Assembly (NCBI GenBank): GCA_016873375.1
Contig: VGXJ01000045.1
Span: 1-9,951, forward strand
Length of the DNA stretch: 9,951 bases
Direction of reading: 5' to 3'
Source: Phycisphaerae bacterium
GTDB lineage: Bacteria > Planctomycetota > Phycisphaerae > Phycisphaerales > SM1A02
The position numbers were made by a program, and so were the translations under genes. Of this stretch, positions 1-6,077 are shown piece by piece; positions within the stretch are counted from its first letter, which is position 1, and each line of letters opens with the position of its first letter. The notes below the pieces were generated by a model. It had not been told where the DNA came from, did not search any database, and saw only the letters and a list, made by a program, of their open reading frames with translations.

Positions 1-156
1 GCAATCACTTCGCCGACAAGCGTGGTGACGAGCCAAGGCACCATCGTGATCCAGTGCGCCGCCACGCCCGTCTGCCCCAGGAGCGCCGATATCAATGGTG
101 ACGGCACCGTGAGCGCCGACGACCTGGCTCTGCTCCTGGCCAGTTGGGGTCCTTGA
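1..156 (+). CDS. 3' end of a secreted protein with a C-terminal dockerin-like EF-hand tail (partial)
   Basis: Only the last 51 codons are inside the window; the start lies to the left. The reading frame begins at base 1 and ends in TGA at 154-156. The visible end has a Cys-containing segment (IQCAATPVC) followed by ADINGDGTVSADDLALLLASWGP. Asp, Asn and Asp sit at loop positions 1, 3 and 5 and another Asp at position 12, which is a calcium-binding EF-hand loop of the dockerin type I kind, present once rather than as the usual pair. The two genes downstream end in the same kind of tail, so this is probably a third family member or a different protein with the same C-terminal cassette. In planctomycetes such tails close many exported proteins and are thought to act in attachment or sorting; that role is inferred here. 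The upstream domains cannot be seen. Confidence 0.8.
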   Translation, partial: AITSPTSVVTSQGTIVIQCAATPVCPRSADINGDGTVSADDLALLLASWGP

Positions 157-274
157 CGGGATCTTCGGGTCTGTTTACTCGTCCATATTCAGGGGTTGCC
201 GTTTGAATCGAGCTGATCCGGGGTGACACTCTGCGCACCCGGTGGCTTGTGGCCAGAGGTGGTTTCATTCCCCT

Positions 275-278
275 GGAG
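275..278 (+). promoter_or_regulatory. Shine-Dalgarno GGAG before the 284 start
   Basis: GGAG lies 5 nt before the ATG at 284. It decides the start of the first complete secreted paralogue, because the longer GTG option at 242 would put 14 unlikely residues in front of a typical signal peptide. Confidence 0.6.
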
Positions 279-283
279 TCCTC

Positions 284-1459
284 ATGCGTTGTACCGCGCT
301 CATCGTTGCCATGCTCTGTGTCCTTCCTGCGCTCGCGCAGGATGGCGAACTCGCCGGCCCCATCTGGGGCGAGGGTCCGCAAGACAACGGCACAGGAGGA
401 ACCAAGGATGCCGGTGCCACGGCAACCACAGCGCAGGAGGTTTCATCGCCCTTGGCTCCAGCTTCAGGCAGCACCCTGGCACGCGTCAAAGGCAGGACCT
501 CTTCGGGACTGCTGCAGCCGGACCTCGTCGATCTCTACGAGATCTCCATCACGACCCCCGGTTCGTTCCTCGCCAGCACTGCAGATTCGAGCTTTGATAC
601 GGCGATCTTCCTTTTCCGGCAGATCGTGGGCAACGACGGCGTGGTGGAAGCGCGTGCGATCGCGATGAACGACAACGCGTCTTCTAGCACGACCTCCTCC
701 AGGCTCACCGGCGAAGAAATCCCTGGCTTGACCGCAGGCACTTATTACATCGCCGTCACCAAGAGCGGCGCCATGCCCATCGGCTTCAAGACCAATGACA
801 ATGAAGCGTTGCCAATGTTCACCTACAGCCCAGGATCGACGGCGGTCGTCCTGCCAACTACGACTCAGGCAACTTACACGCACGCCGATTGGAGCAATCT
901 CAACGGTGGCGGCGAATACGGGATCCAGTTCAACGGAACAGTCGTCACACGATCGAGCGCCTGTTCGAGAGCCATCATCCTCGGTGCGGGTGTCTACTCC
1001 TTTGGCAACGCCGGCACAAGCGATTCGTCTTCGAGCCGCATCGGCCTCAAGGTCACGTGTGGCGAGAACACATCCGCGTGGATCGCCAATCCGAGCTGGT
1101 TTATACTTGGCGCCTGCGACGGGACCGTGCAGATCTCGGTCTGCCCGAGCACGACGAACGCGACCTATCAGATGGTCGTCTATGAGGGTTGCTGCGGCAA
1201 CCTCGAGCCGGTTGCCTGCGGCACGCTCGGGGCCTGCTCTGGTGGCGGCACAGGCAGCACGGTCATACTGAATCAAGATCCGTGCAAGACCTACTACGTC
1301 GCCTTTGGTGCACGTCGCGTCTCGGGTGAATCGCCGACCAGCGGAGGCACCATCACGATCATCTCGTGCACGCCGTCAGCGCCCGATGCCGACATCAACG
1401 GTGACGGCATCGTCGATGGCAATGATCTTGCGCTGCTCCTGTCGCAGTGGGGAACGTGA
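284..1459 (+). CDS. Secreted two-beta-sandwich protein with dockerin-like tail (paralogue A)
   Basis: A predicted exported protein of 391 residues. Residues 1-18 form a signal peptide (hydrophobic core, cleavage after ALA). The mature N-terminus carries DGELAGPIWGEG and then KDAGATATTAQ. Residues about 80-160 resemble a bacterial pre-peptidase C-terminal (PPC)-like beta-sandwich: VDLYEISI, SSFDTAIFLF, a Gly/Asp turn, AMNDN, then GLTAGTYYIAVT. Residues about 226-345 look like a second beta-sandwich with paired cysteines (PSWFILGACDG, VVYEGCCG, YYVAFG), a pattern common in large planctomycete surface proteins. Residues 368-390 are one dockerin-like EF-hand with ligands D370, N372, D374 and D381. 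No catalytic motif is visible, so a structural, adhesive or binding role is the likeliest. The next gene is a paralogue of the same length 26 nt downstream, suggesting co-transcription. Confidence is high that the gene is real and secreted, low for its function. Confidence 0.85.
   Translation: MRCTALIVAMLCVLPALAQDGELAGPIWGEGPQDNGTGGTKDAGATATTAQEVSSPLAPASGSTLARVKGRTSSGLLQPDLVDLYEISITTPGSFLASTADSSFDTAIFLFRQIVGNDGVVEARAIAMNDNASSSTTSSRLTGEEIPGLTAGTYYIAVTKSGAMPIGFKTNDNEALPMFTYSPGSTAVVLPTTTQATYTHADWSNLNGGGEYGIQFNGTVVTRSSACSRAIILGAGVYSFGNAGTSDSSSSRIGLKVTCGENTSAWIANPSWFILGACDGTVQISVCPSTTNATYQMVVYEGCCGNLEPVACGTLGACSGGGTGSTVILNQDPCKTYYVAFGARRVSGESPTSGGTITIISCTPSAPDADINGDGIVDGNDLALLLSQWGT
1357..1452 (+). 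repeat. Near-identical 3' tail cassette, copy 1
   Basis: This 96-base stretch encodes the end of the second sandwich and the dockerin-like tail of paralogue A. It matches 2559-2654 in paralogue B at 93 of 96 positions by direct reading; the differences are at 1412, 1430 and 1432. The first 55 bases are identical. Confidence 0.85.
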
Positions 1460-1485
1460 CGCTCCCTGGCCATTTAGAACTGTCC

Positions 1486-2661
1486 ATGACACATCGAATC
1501 CTTATCGTCGCCTTGACCTCTGCTGCCATGCTTGGACCGATCGCCATCGCCGATGACGGCGACCTGGCAGGCCCCATCTGGGGCGAAGGAAGCACGGACA
1601 AGGCCGGTTCGAGTCCGTCGACCGCCATGCGGACCAAGACCGTCGCGGCGAGCGATTCCAGCGGCGGCACGGTCACCAGCATCAGCGGCTCGACCGGCAC
1701 CACCTCGCTCGTGGGAACGCTGCCGGATTCGGTCGATCTGTACGAGATCTTCGTCGTCAGCCCCACGCAGTTCGACGTGACGACACAGGGGTCGTCCTTC
1801 AACACGCGGCTCTTCCTCTTCAAGAAGGTCGTCAACCCGGACGGGAGCATCGGTGCCCTTCCGCTGGCCGCCAACGACAACGTCTCCACGAGCGCGAACT
1901 GGTCGCGCCTGCACAACACGTCGACCACGTCGGTGCTCATCCCAGGGCTTACTGCGGGTGCGCACTACCTCGCCGTCACCAACAATGGCGCCGTCTCCAC
2001 GACCTGCCCGCGCGCCTTGCAGCCCACGCCGCAGTTCAGCTTCACGACGCCCACCGCGATCCTTCAGCCAGTGAACGCGGGAGAACTTTGCGACTGGACT
2101 GGTTCGTCGACCGCTGCCGGCGCTTACACGATCAACATCATCGGAGGCGTGCTGCTGACGCGCCCGGCGACGTGTGACGATGCACCGGTCCTCGGTGACG
2201 GGACCTACGCCTACAGCACCGTCAACAATCAGGCCGAGGGTAGCGAGAACAACATCGGCCTCAACAACATCTGCGGCGTGGCCGCAGCCATCCGTAGTCC
2301 GACCTGGTTCAGGCTCGATGCGTGCACTGGCTCGACGACCGTCCGGGTCCAGCCTTCGGTCTCCGGTACGACGGCCTATGGATTCGTCGTCTACACCGGT
2401 GCGTGCGGCTCGCTTGTTCCCGTGGCCTGCAGCGACACCGTTGGCACAGCCGGCGAACTCACCTTCGCCAGCGACTCGTGCATGACCTATTACGTCGCGT
2501 ACGGACCATTGAAGCCCGCGAGCAGCACGCAGCCACCTGTGGTCGGGCCCGGCACGCTGATCATCTCGTGCACGCCGTCAGCGCCCGATGCCGACATCAA
2601 CGGTGACGGCATCATCGATGGCAATGATCTTTCACTGCTCCTGTCGCAGTGGGGCAACTGA
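1486..2661 (+). CDS. Secreted two-beta-sandwich protein with dockerin-like tail (paralogue B)
   Basis: A predicted exported protein of 391 residues, the same length as its upstream neighbour. The start at 1486 gives a clean signal peptide (residues 1-22, cleavage after IAIA). It has no strong Shine-Dalgarno sequence, and an in-frame GTG at 1447 overlapping the preceding gene is the alternative. The mature N-terminus repeats the neighbour's motif as DGDLAGPIWGEG. Residues about 82-165 are a PPC-like sandwich (VDLYEIFV, SSFNTRLFLF, AANDN, GLTAGAHYLAVT). Residues about 230-345 are the second Cys-containing sandwich (SPTWFRLDAC, VVYTGACG, YYVAYG). The tail has EF-hand ligands D370, N372, D374 and D381, numbered exactly as in paralogue A. 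Most of the protein has diverged clearly from paralogue A while the tail is almost identical in DNA. The kinase gene begins 27 nt downstream. The molecular function is unknown; a cell-surface role is inferred. Confidence 0.85.
   Translation: MTHRILIVALTSAAMLGPIAIADDGDLAGPIWGEGSTDKAGSSPSTAMRTKTVAASDSSGGTVTSISGSTGTTSLVGTLPDSVDLYEIFVVSPTQFDVTTQGSSFNTRLFLFKKVVNPDGSIGALPLAANDNVSTSANWSRLHNTSTTSVLIPGLTAGAHYLAVTNNGAVSTTCPRALQPTPQFSFTTPTAILQPVNAGELCDWTGSSTAAGAYTINIIGGVLLTRPATCDDAPVLGDGTYAYSTVNNQAEGSENNIGLNNICGVAAAIRSPTWFRLDACTGSTTVRVQPSVSGTTAYGFVVYTGACGSLVPVACSDTVGTAGELTFASDSCMTYYVAYGPLKPASSTQPPVVGPGTLIISCTPSAPDADINGDGIIDGNDLSLLLSQWGN
2559..2654 (+). repeat. Near-identical 3' tail cassette, copy 2
   Basis: Second copy of the 96-base tail seen at 1357-1452, 1202 bases further on, with three mismatches. 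The match stops abruptly on the left at the base before 2559 and ends at the last glycine codon before the stop. Confidence 0.85.
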
Positions 2662-2688
2662 TCCCGCGGGCGACCGTACGATGCGGTC

Positions 2689-5199
2689 GTGAGTGCTTCC
2701 GTCGACGATCGAACCATCGACAGCTCGGATCCCGGCGAGCCGCGTGGTCCTGAGTTCGGCGCCACCACGCCACCGAGCGCACCCGATGCAGGTGCCACGC
2801 AACCGCCGCCGGCCGGCGGCTGGAACGATGCACCCGCAGCCCCGCGCAAGCGCGCCGCGGAATCGATGGTCGGCCAGACGGTCGGTCGCTACCAGATTCT
2901 GCAACTGCTCGGCGAAGGCGGCTTCGGAGCGGTGTACCTGGCAGAGCAGGTCGAGCCCGTACGCCGCAAGGTCGCGCTGAAGGTCATGCGCTCCGGTAGC
3001 GACCGCGAGGACCTGGTGGCTCGGTTCGAGGCCGAGCGGCAGGCGATGGCGGTGATGAACCACCCCGGCGTCGCCAAGGTCTGGGATGCCGGAGCGCTGC
3101 CGGATGGAAAGCCCTTCTTCGCGATGGAGTTCGTTCCGGGCAAGCCCTTCGATGAATTCGCCGATGCCGAGCGCCTGGACCTGCGTGCGCGCGCACGGCT
3201 CTTCCTCCAGGTGTGTGATGCAATCCAGCACGCACACACCAAGGGCGTCGTGCACCGCGATCTCAAGCCCGGCAACATCCTGGTCTACCGCGACGCCGAG
3301 ACCTTCCATGTGAAGGTCATCGACTTCGGGATCGCCAAGGCCGTCAACACCACGCTGCACTCGCGCAGCTTCGAGACGCAGTTCGGCCACTTCGTGGGCA
3401 CGCCGGCGTACATGAGCCCGGAGCAGGCTGACGGCAAGGCGGACATCGACACGCGCAGCGACGTCTACACGCTCGGCGTGATCGTGTACGAACTGCTCAC
3501 GGGCTGGCTGCCGCTAGACCAGAAGACGCTGCAGGGTGTGGGTGTGAGCGAACTCAGCCGCGTCGTGCGCGAGTACCGGCCCCCGTCGCCGCAGCAGCGC
3601 ATCAGGCAGGTCGAGCGCGATGACCTTGGCCGAGCGAACACGATCGCGCATGCTCGCGGTACTGATCCAGGCTCGCTGGCCAAGGCGCTTCGAGGGGACC
3701 TCGAGCGCATCATCTTCAAGGCCCTCGAGAAGGACCGCGAGGTGCGCTACCAGAGTGCGAGCGCGCTCGGCGATGACCTGCGAGCATGGCTCGCCGGCGA
3801 TCCGGTGAGTGCAGGCCCGCCCGGCACCGCGTACCGGATCCGCAAGCTCGTCGCCAAGCACAAGGTCGCGGTTGCTGCAGGCCTGCTGGGGATCTGCATG
3901 ATCGTGGCATCGTCGGTCGCCATGGCATTCCTATGGCGCACGGCCGTCACGCAGGAACAGCGCGCGCGGCAGACGCTGAGCACCTTCCTGCTCGCGCTGC
4001 GCTCGGCCGACAGTCAGGGAGCCGGCGACCAAGTCGCGCTGACGATCAAGGACCTGCTGGCACGCGTGGAGAAGGCCGTGACCACGGAATTGAAGGACGA
4101 CCCGCAGGTTGCCGCCGAGCTCTACGACACGGTTGGCCAGTTGTATCTGGCGTTCAGCGACTACGAGCCTGCCGCGCGCAACCTGAAGGAGGCGCTCGAG
4201 GTCCGCACCGCGCTGCAGGAGTCGGATCCGTCGCCAACGAGTGCGCTCGAGGTAGTCCGGACGCGCCGCAACATCGCGCGCGCGCAGTTCTTCCTGAAGC
4301 AGTACGAGGCGAGCGAGGAGGGATTCGCCCTCGCCGTCACGGGGCTTGATGAGCTCGCACCGTCCGAGGTCCGTGAGCGCGCGGAGGCCCTCGCGATGCT
4401 CGCCGCGGCGCAGGTGCAGCTGAAGAAGATCGACGATGCCGACCGCAACGCGACGATGGCGCTGGACACACTGCGTAAGGAGTTCGGCGAGGAGAGCGAT
4501 GAGTACGGCGCCTCACTCTTCGCCCGCTCGCGGCAGCTCGAATCGCTCGGCAGGGTCGACGAGGCGGCCGAGGCGTACAGCCGCGTAGCCGCGATCTTTG
4601 CGAAGGTTTCGGGGCCTGATGACTGGCGCGTCGGCCGTGCGCTGCGCCAGCTGTCGACGATCCAGCTCAGTCGTGGCGAACTGGCTGCGGCACTTCCCAA
4701 TCTGCAGCGCTCTGTGCGCTTGATGGAGGCCCGCTTCGGCGAGAGTGATCCCCTCGTGACGGCAGCCAAGCACGACCTGGCCGACACGATGCTCAAACTG
4801 GGAACCAACCTCGACGAGGCACGCGAGATGGCTCGGCGCGCGCTGGCTGGGCGAAAGGCCAACGGCAAGAACCCCGTCAACACGGCCAAGACCATGGTGC
4901 TGCTCTCGAGGATCGACGAGGCCCGATCAGACATGGCCGCTGCCACGCGGTCGCAGCGCGATGCCGTCGAGGTCCTGCGCACGGCAATGCCGCAGGGCAG
5001 CCCCGACACCACCGCGGCGGTCGGCCGGCTCGGCCATCTCTTAATCATGCAGGGCCTTACGAAGGATGCCGAGCCGCTCCTCCTCGAGGCAATCAGCGCC
5101 GCCACACGAGAAGGCGAGCCATCGAAGTCGGTCCTTGAGCAGGCCCAGGAAGACCTCGCGCGCATCAAGTCAAGCGGCGCCACCGCGGAAACTCGCTGA
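2689..5199 (+). CDS. Transmembrane serine/threonine protein kinase (PknB type) with TPR sensor region
   Basis: An 836-residue Hanks-type kinase. Residues 1-60 are a Pro/Ala-rich tail. The kinase domain spans about 68-370 and all key elements are present: Gly loop LGEGGFGAVY (74-83), ATP lysine K98 in VALKVM, catalytic HRDLKPGN (189-196, Asp191), DFG (212-214), activation segment end GTPAYMSPEQ (237-246) and the structural Asp258 in SDVYTLGV. An insert of about 60 residues lies between TGWLPL and the final helices. One membrane helix at about 393-415 should place the kinase in the cytoplasm and residues 416-836 outside the membrane. That part is helical, with TPR-like repeats (for example YDTVGQLYLAFSDYEPAARN, GRVDEAAEAYSRV). 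It probably phosphorylates Ser/Thr of unknown targets in response to an extracytoplasmic signal. The start is GTG at 2689 without a clear Shine-Dalgarno sequence; ATG at 2866 is the alternative and would drop only the disordered tail. It follows paralogue B by 27 nt. Confidence 0.93.
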   Translation: MSASVDDRTIDSSDPGEPRGPEFGATTPPSAPDAGATQPPPAGGWNDAPAAPRKRAAESMVGQTVGRYQILQLLGEGGFGAVYLAEQVEPVRRKVALKVMRSGSDREDLVARFEAERQAMAVMNHPGVAKVWDAGALPDGKPFFAMEFVPGKPFDEFADAERLDLRARARLFLQVCDAIQHAHTKGVVHRDLKPGNILVYRDAETFHVKVIDFGIAKAVNTTLHSRSFETQFGHFVGTPAYMSPEQADGKADIDTRSDVYTLGVIVYELLTGWLPLDQKTLQGVGVSELSRVVREYRPPSPQQRIRQVERDDLGRANTIAHARGTDPGSLAKALRGDLERIIFKALEKDREVRYQSASALGDDLRAWLAGDPVSAGPPGTAYRIRKLVAKHKVAVAAGLLGICMIVASSVAMAFLWRTAVTQEQRARQTLSTFLLALRSADSQGAGDQVALTIKDLLARVEKAVTTELKDDPQVAAELYDTVGQLYLAFSDYEPAARNLKEALEVRTALQESDPSPTSALEVVRTRRNIARAQFFLKQYEASEEGFALAVTGLDELAPSEVRERAEALAMLAAAQVQLKKIDDADRNATMALDTLRKEFGEESDEYGASLFARSRQLESLGRVDEAAEAYSRVAAIFAKVSGPDDWRVGRALRQLSTIQLSRGELAAALPNLQRSVRLMEARFGESDPLVTAAKHDLADTMLKLGTNLDEAREMARRALAGRKANGKNPVNTAKTMVLLSRIDEARSDMAAATRSQRDAVEVLRTAMPQGSPDTTAAVGRLGHLLIMQGLTKDAEPLLLEAISAATREGEPSKSVLEQAQEDLARIKSSGATAETR

Positions 5200-5200
5200 A

Positions 5201-5262
5201 ACCAGGCGGATTCCTGATTCCGTTCGCGGCAAGATCGGTCGCGCCATGGATACCAGGCGGAT
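5201..5262 (+). repeat. Short direct repeat between the kinase and the truncated paralogue
   Basis: The 11-base word ACCAGGCGGAT occurs at 5201-5211 and again at 5252-5262, 51 bases apart, in the 89-base gap after the kinase stop. It could be chance, a regulator site or a scar of rearrangement. Confidence 0.35.
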
Positions 5263-5276
5263 CGTGTGCTCCGGTC

Positions 5277-5281
5277 AAGGA
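5277..5281 (+). promoter_or_regulatory. Shine-Dalgarno AAGGA before the truncated paralogue
   Basis: AAGGA lies 7 nt before the ATG at 5289, a normal spacing. It shows that the truncated gene still has a usable translation start. Confidence 0.45.
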
Positions 5282-5288
5282 CCATTTC

Positions 5289-5436
5289 ATGCGCACAACC
5301 ATGCTGGCTGTTCTCTCGATTGCCCTGCTTGCACCGCCCGTGGTTGCGGATGTCGGACCGACGGTGCAGAAAGGCCCCGACGCTGGTTCGGTCCCGACGA
5401 CGAGCCAAGGCACGCGCGCCCCTGCGGGCGATGCAC
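5289..5436 (+). pseudogene. Truncated member of the secreted dockerin-tailed family (N-terminal remnant)
   Basis: The ATG at 5289 opens a convincing signal peptide (MRTTMLAVLSIALLAPPVVA, then DVGP). The following GPDAGSVPTTSQ matches the KDAGATATTAQ segment just after the signal peptide of paralogue A. Family resemblance then stops at about 5415. The frame stays open to a TGA at 5526-5528 (79 residues), but beyond 5437 it runs antisense to the flavodoxin-like gene and reads as an Arg/Pro-rich string typical of an unused frame. No PPC-like sandwich or dockerin tail follows. The simplest reading is a fourth family copy whose 3' part was lost when the opposing operon came to lie here. The alternative is a genuine small secreted peptide, since the start signals are intact. 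The 5' boundary is well supported; the 3' boundary is an estimate. Confidence 0.6.
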
Positions 5437-5447
5437 TCAGCCCTGAG
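5417..5447. terminator. Two small hairpins at the convergence point (weak terminator candidate)
   Basis: A perfect 5-bp GC stem with a 4-nt loop (CGCCC/GGGCG) lies at 5417-5430. A second small palindrome (CTCAG-CC-CTGAG) at 5436-5447 covers the stop codon of the minus-strand flavoprotein gene. Neither is followed by a T run on either strand, so this is at best a weak pause or terminator site between the two converging gene blocks. Confidence 0.2.
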
Positions 5448-6021
5448 CGGCGCCCCAACGCAGCGCGGCCTTGGCCACGCGAGCACCGAAGAGGCGTGCC
5501 GTGTCACGGTCGCCGGCCGGTGGCGTGAGATCAGGCCCCTTGTCGCCATCGGACTGGGCCATCATGCCCGTCCATGAACCGATTCGATTGATGCGCGTAT
5601 CGCCGCTGCCGCTGGGGAAGATCCCCTGACTGACCCACACCATGCTGTGCTGGCACGCGAAGGTCATGATCGCATCGAGGCAATGGAGCTTGTCGCCCGA
5701 GAGGCTTGCGCTGTTGGTGAAGCCGGCGGCGAGCTTGTCACGCCAACCCTGGCGGTGCCAGATGCCGCCGGTGTGATCCATGAACTGCTTGAAGTCCGCC
5801 GTGACCGTGCCCATGAAGGTCGGGCAGCCGAAGATGATCGCCGTAGCTTCGTGCAGGTGCTTCCAGCCGGCATCCTTCTCGTGATCGCCATGCGTGGGTA
5901 GGTCGCTGGTCGGCACGAGCACGGCATCGATGCCCTTGACGCCGGCTGCGCCCGCGTGGATGCACTCTGCGACGACCTTCGTGTGGCCGAACTTGCTGTG
6001 GTAGACGATCGCGATCTTCAT
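5437..6021 (-). CDS. Flavodoxin-fold FMN protein, WrbA/NAD(P)H:quinone oxidoreductase-like
   Basis: A soluble 194-residue protein of the flavodoxin family. The N-terminus MKIAIVYHSKFGHTKVVAE is the first beta strand and the FMN phosphate loop (about residues 8-16). CPTFMGTVTADFKQFMDHTGG (about 65-85, within IIFGCPTFMG) is the second FMN loop, very like the WrbA SPTRFG...QTGGLW region. AGFTNSASLSGDKL (about 99-112) is the third FMN loop, and the QHSMVWVSQG and GSWTGMMAQS segments fit the same family. Members reduce quinones or related acceptors with NAD(P)H using bound FMN; the donor and acceptor here are not known. Full length and intact. AGGAGT at 6027-6032 gives a good Shine-Dalgarno 5 nt before the ATG. 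It is the last gene of the minus-strand operon, 56 nt after the ThuA-like gene. An exact wrbA assignment is not justified. Confidence 0.85.
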   Translation of the reverse strand: MKIAIVYHSKFGHTKVVAECIHAGAAGVKGIDAVLVPTSDLPTHGDHEKDAGWKHLHEATAIIFGCPTFMGTVTADFKQFMDHTGGIWHRQGWRDKLAAGFTNSASLSGDKLHCLDAIMTFACQHSMVWVSQGIFPSGSGDTRINRIGSWTGMMAQSDGDKGPDLTPPAGDRDTARLFGARVAKAALRWGAAQG

Positions 6022-6026
6022 GGGTC

Positions 6027-6032
6027 ACTCCT
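6027..6032 (-). promoter_or_regulatory. Shine-Dalgarno AGGAGT of the flavoprotein gene
   Basis: Read on the minus strand, AGGAGT sits 5 nt before the ATG at 6021. This is the strongest ribosome binding site in the window and shows that the gene is translated independently of the upstream gene. Confidence 0.65.
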
Positions 6033-6077
6033 GTGGAGCACACATTTCGCAGCCCACGCAGTGCGGATGCACACGGC

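Noticed and set aside
153..180. Promoter-like TTGACG followed by TTACTC with 16-nt spacing before paralogue A
   Set aside because: The -35 box overlaps the stop codon and the -10 box is a poor match; in GC-rich sequence such hits are frequent and nothing else supports it.
464..1276. Minus-strand open frame opposite paralogue A
   Set aside because: Paralogue A has a signal peptide, family domains and a matching paralogue; the antisense frame has no recognisable features.
4161..5549. Long minus-strand open frame (462 codons) opposite the kinase gene
   Set aside because: It lies antisense to the conserved TPR region, has an Arg/Ser/Ala-rich composition and no recognisable domain; it is a by-product of high GC content and codon bias in the real gene.
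5437..6021. Assignment of the flavoprotein as wrbA
   Set aside because: The FMN loops fit the wider family, but the central segments differ from classical WrbA, so no gene symbol is given.
6022..6077. Possible terminator or small RNA in the 56-base gap between the ThuA-like and flavoprotein genes
   Set aside because: No stable hairpin with a T run was found; apart from the Shine-Dalgarno sequence the gap shows no structure.
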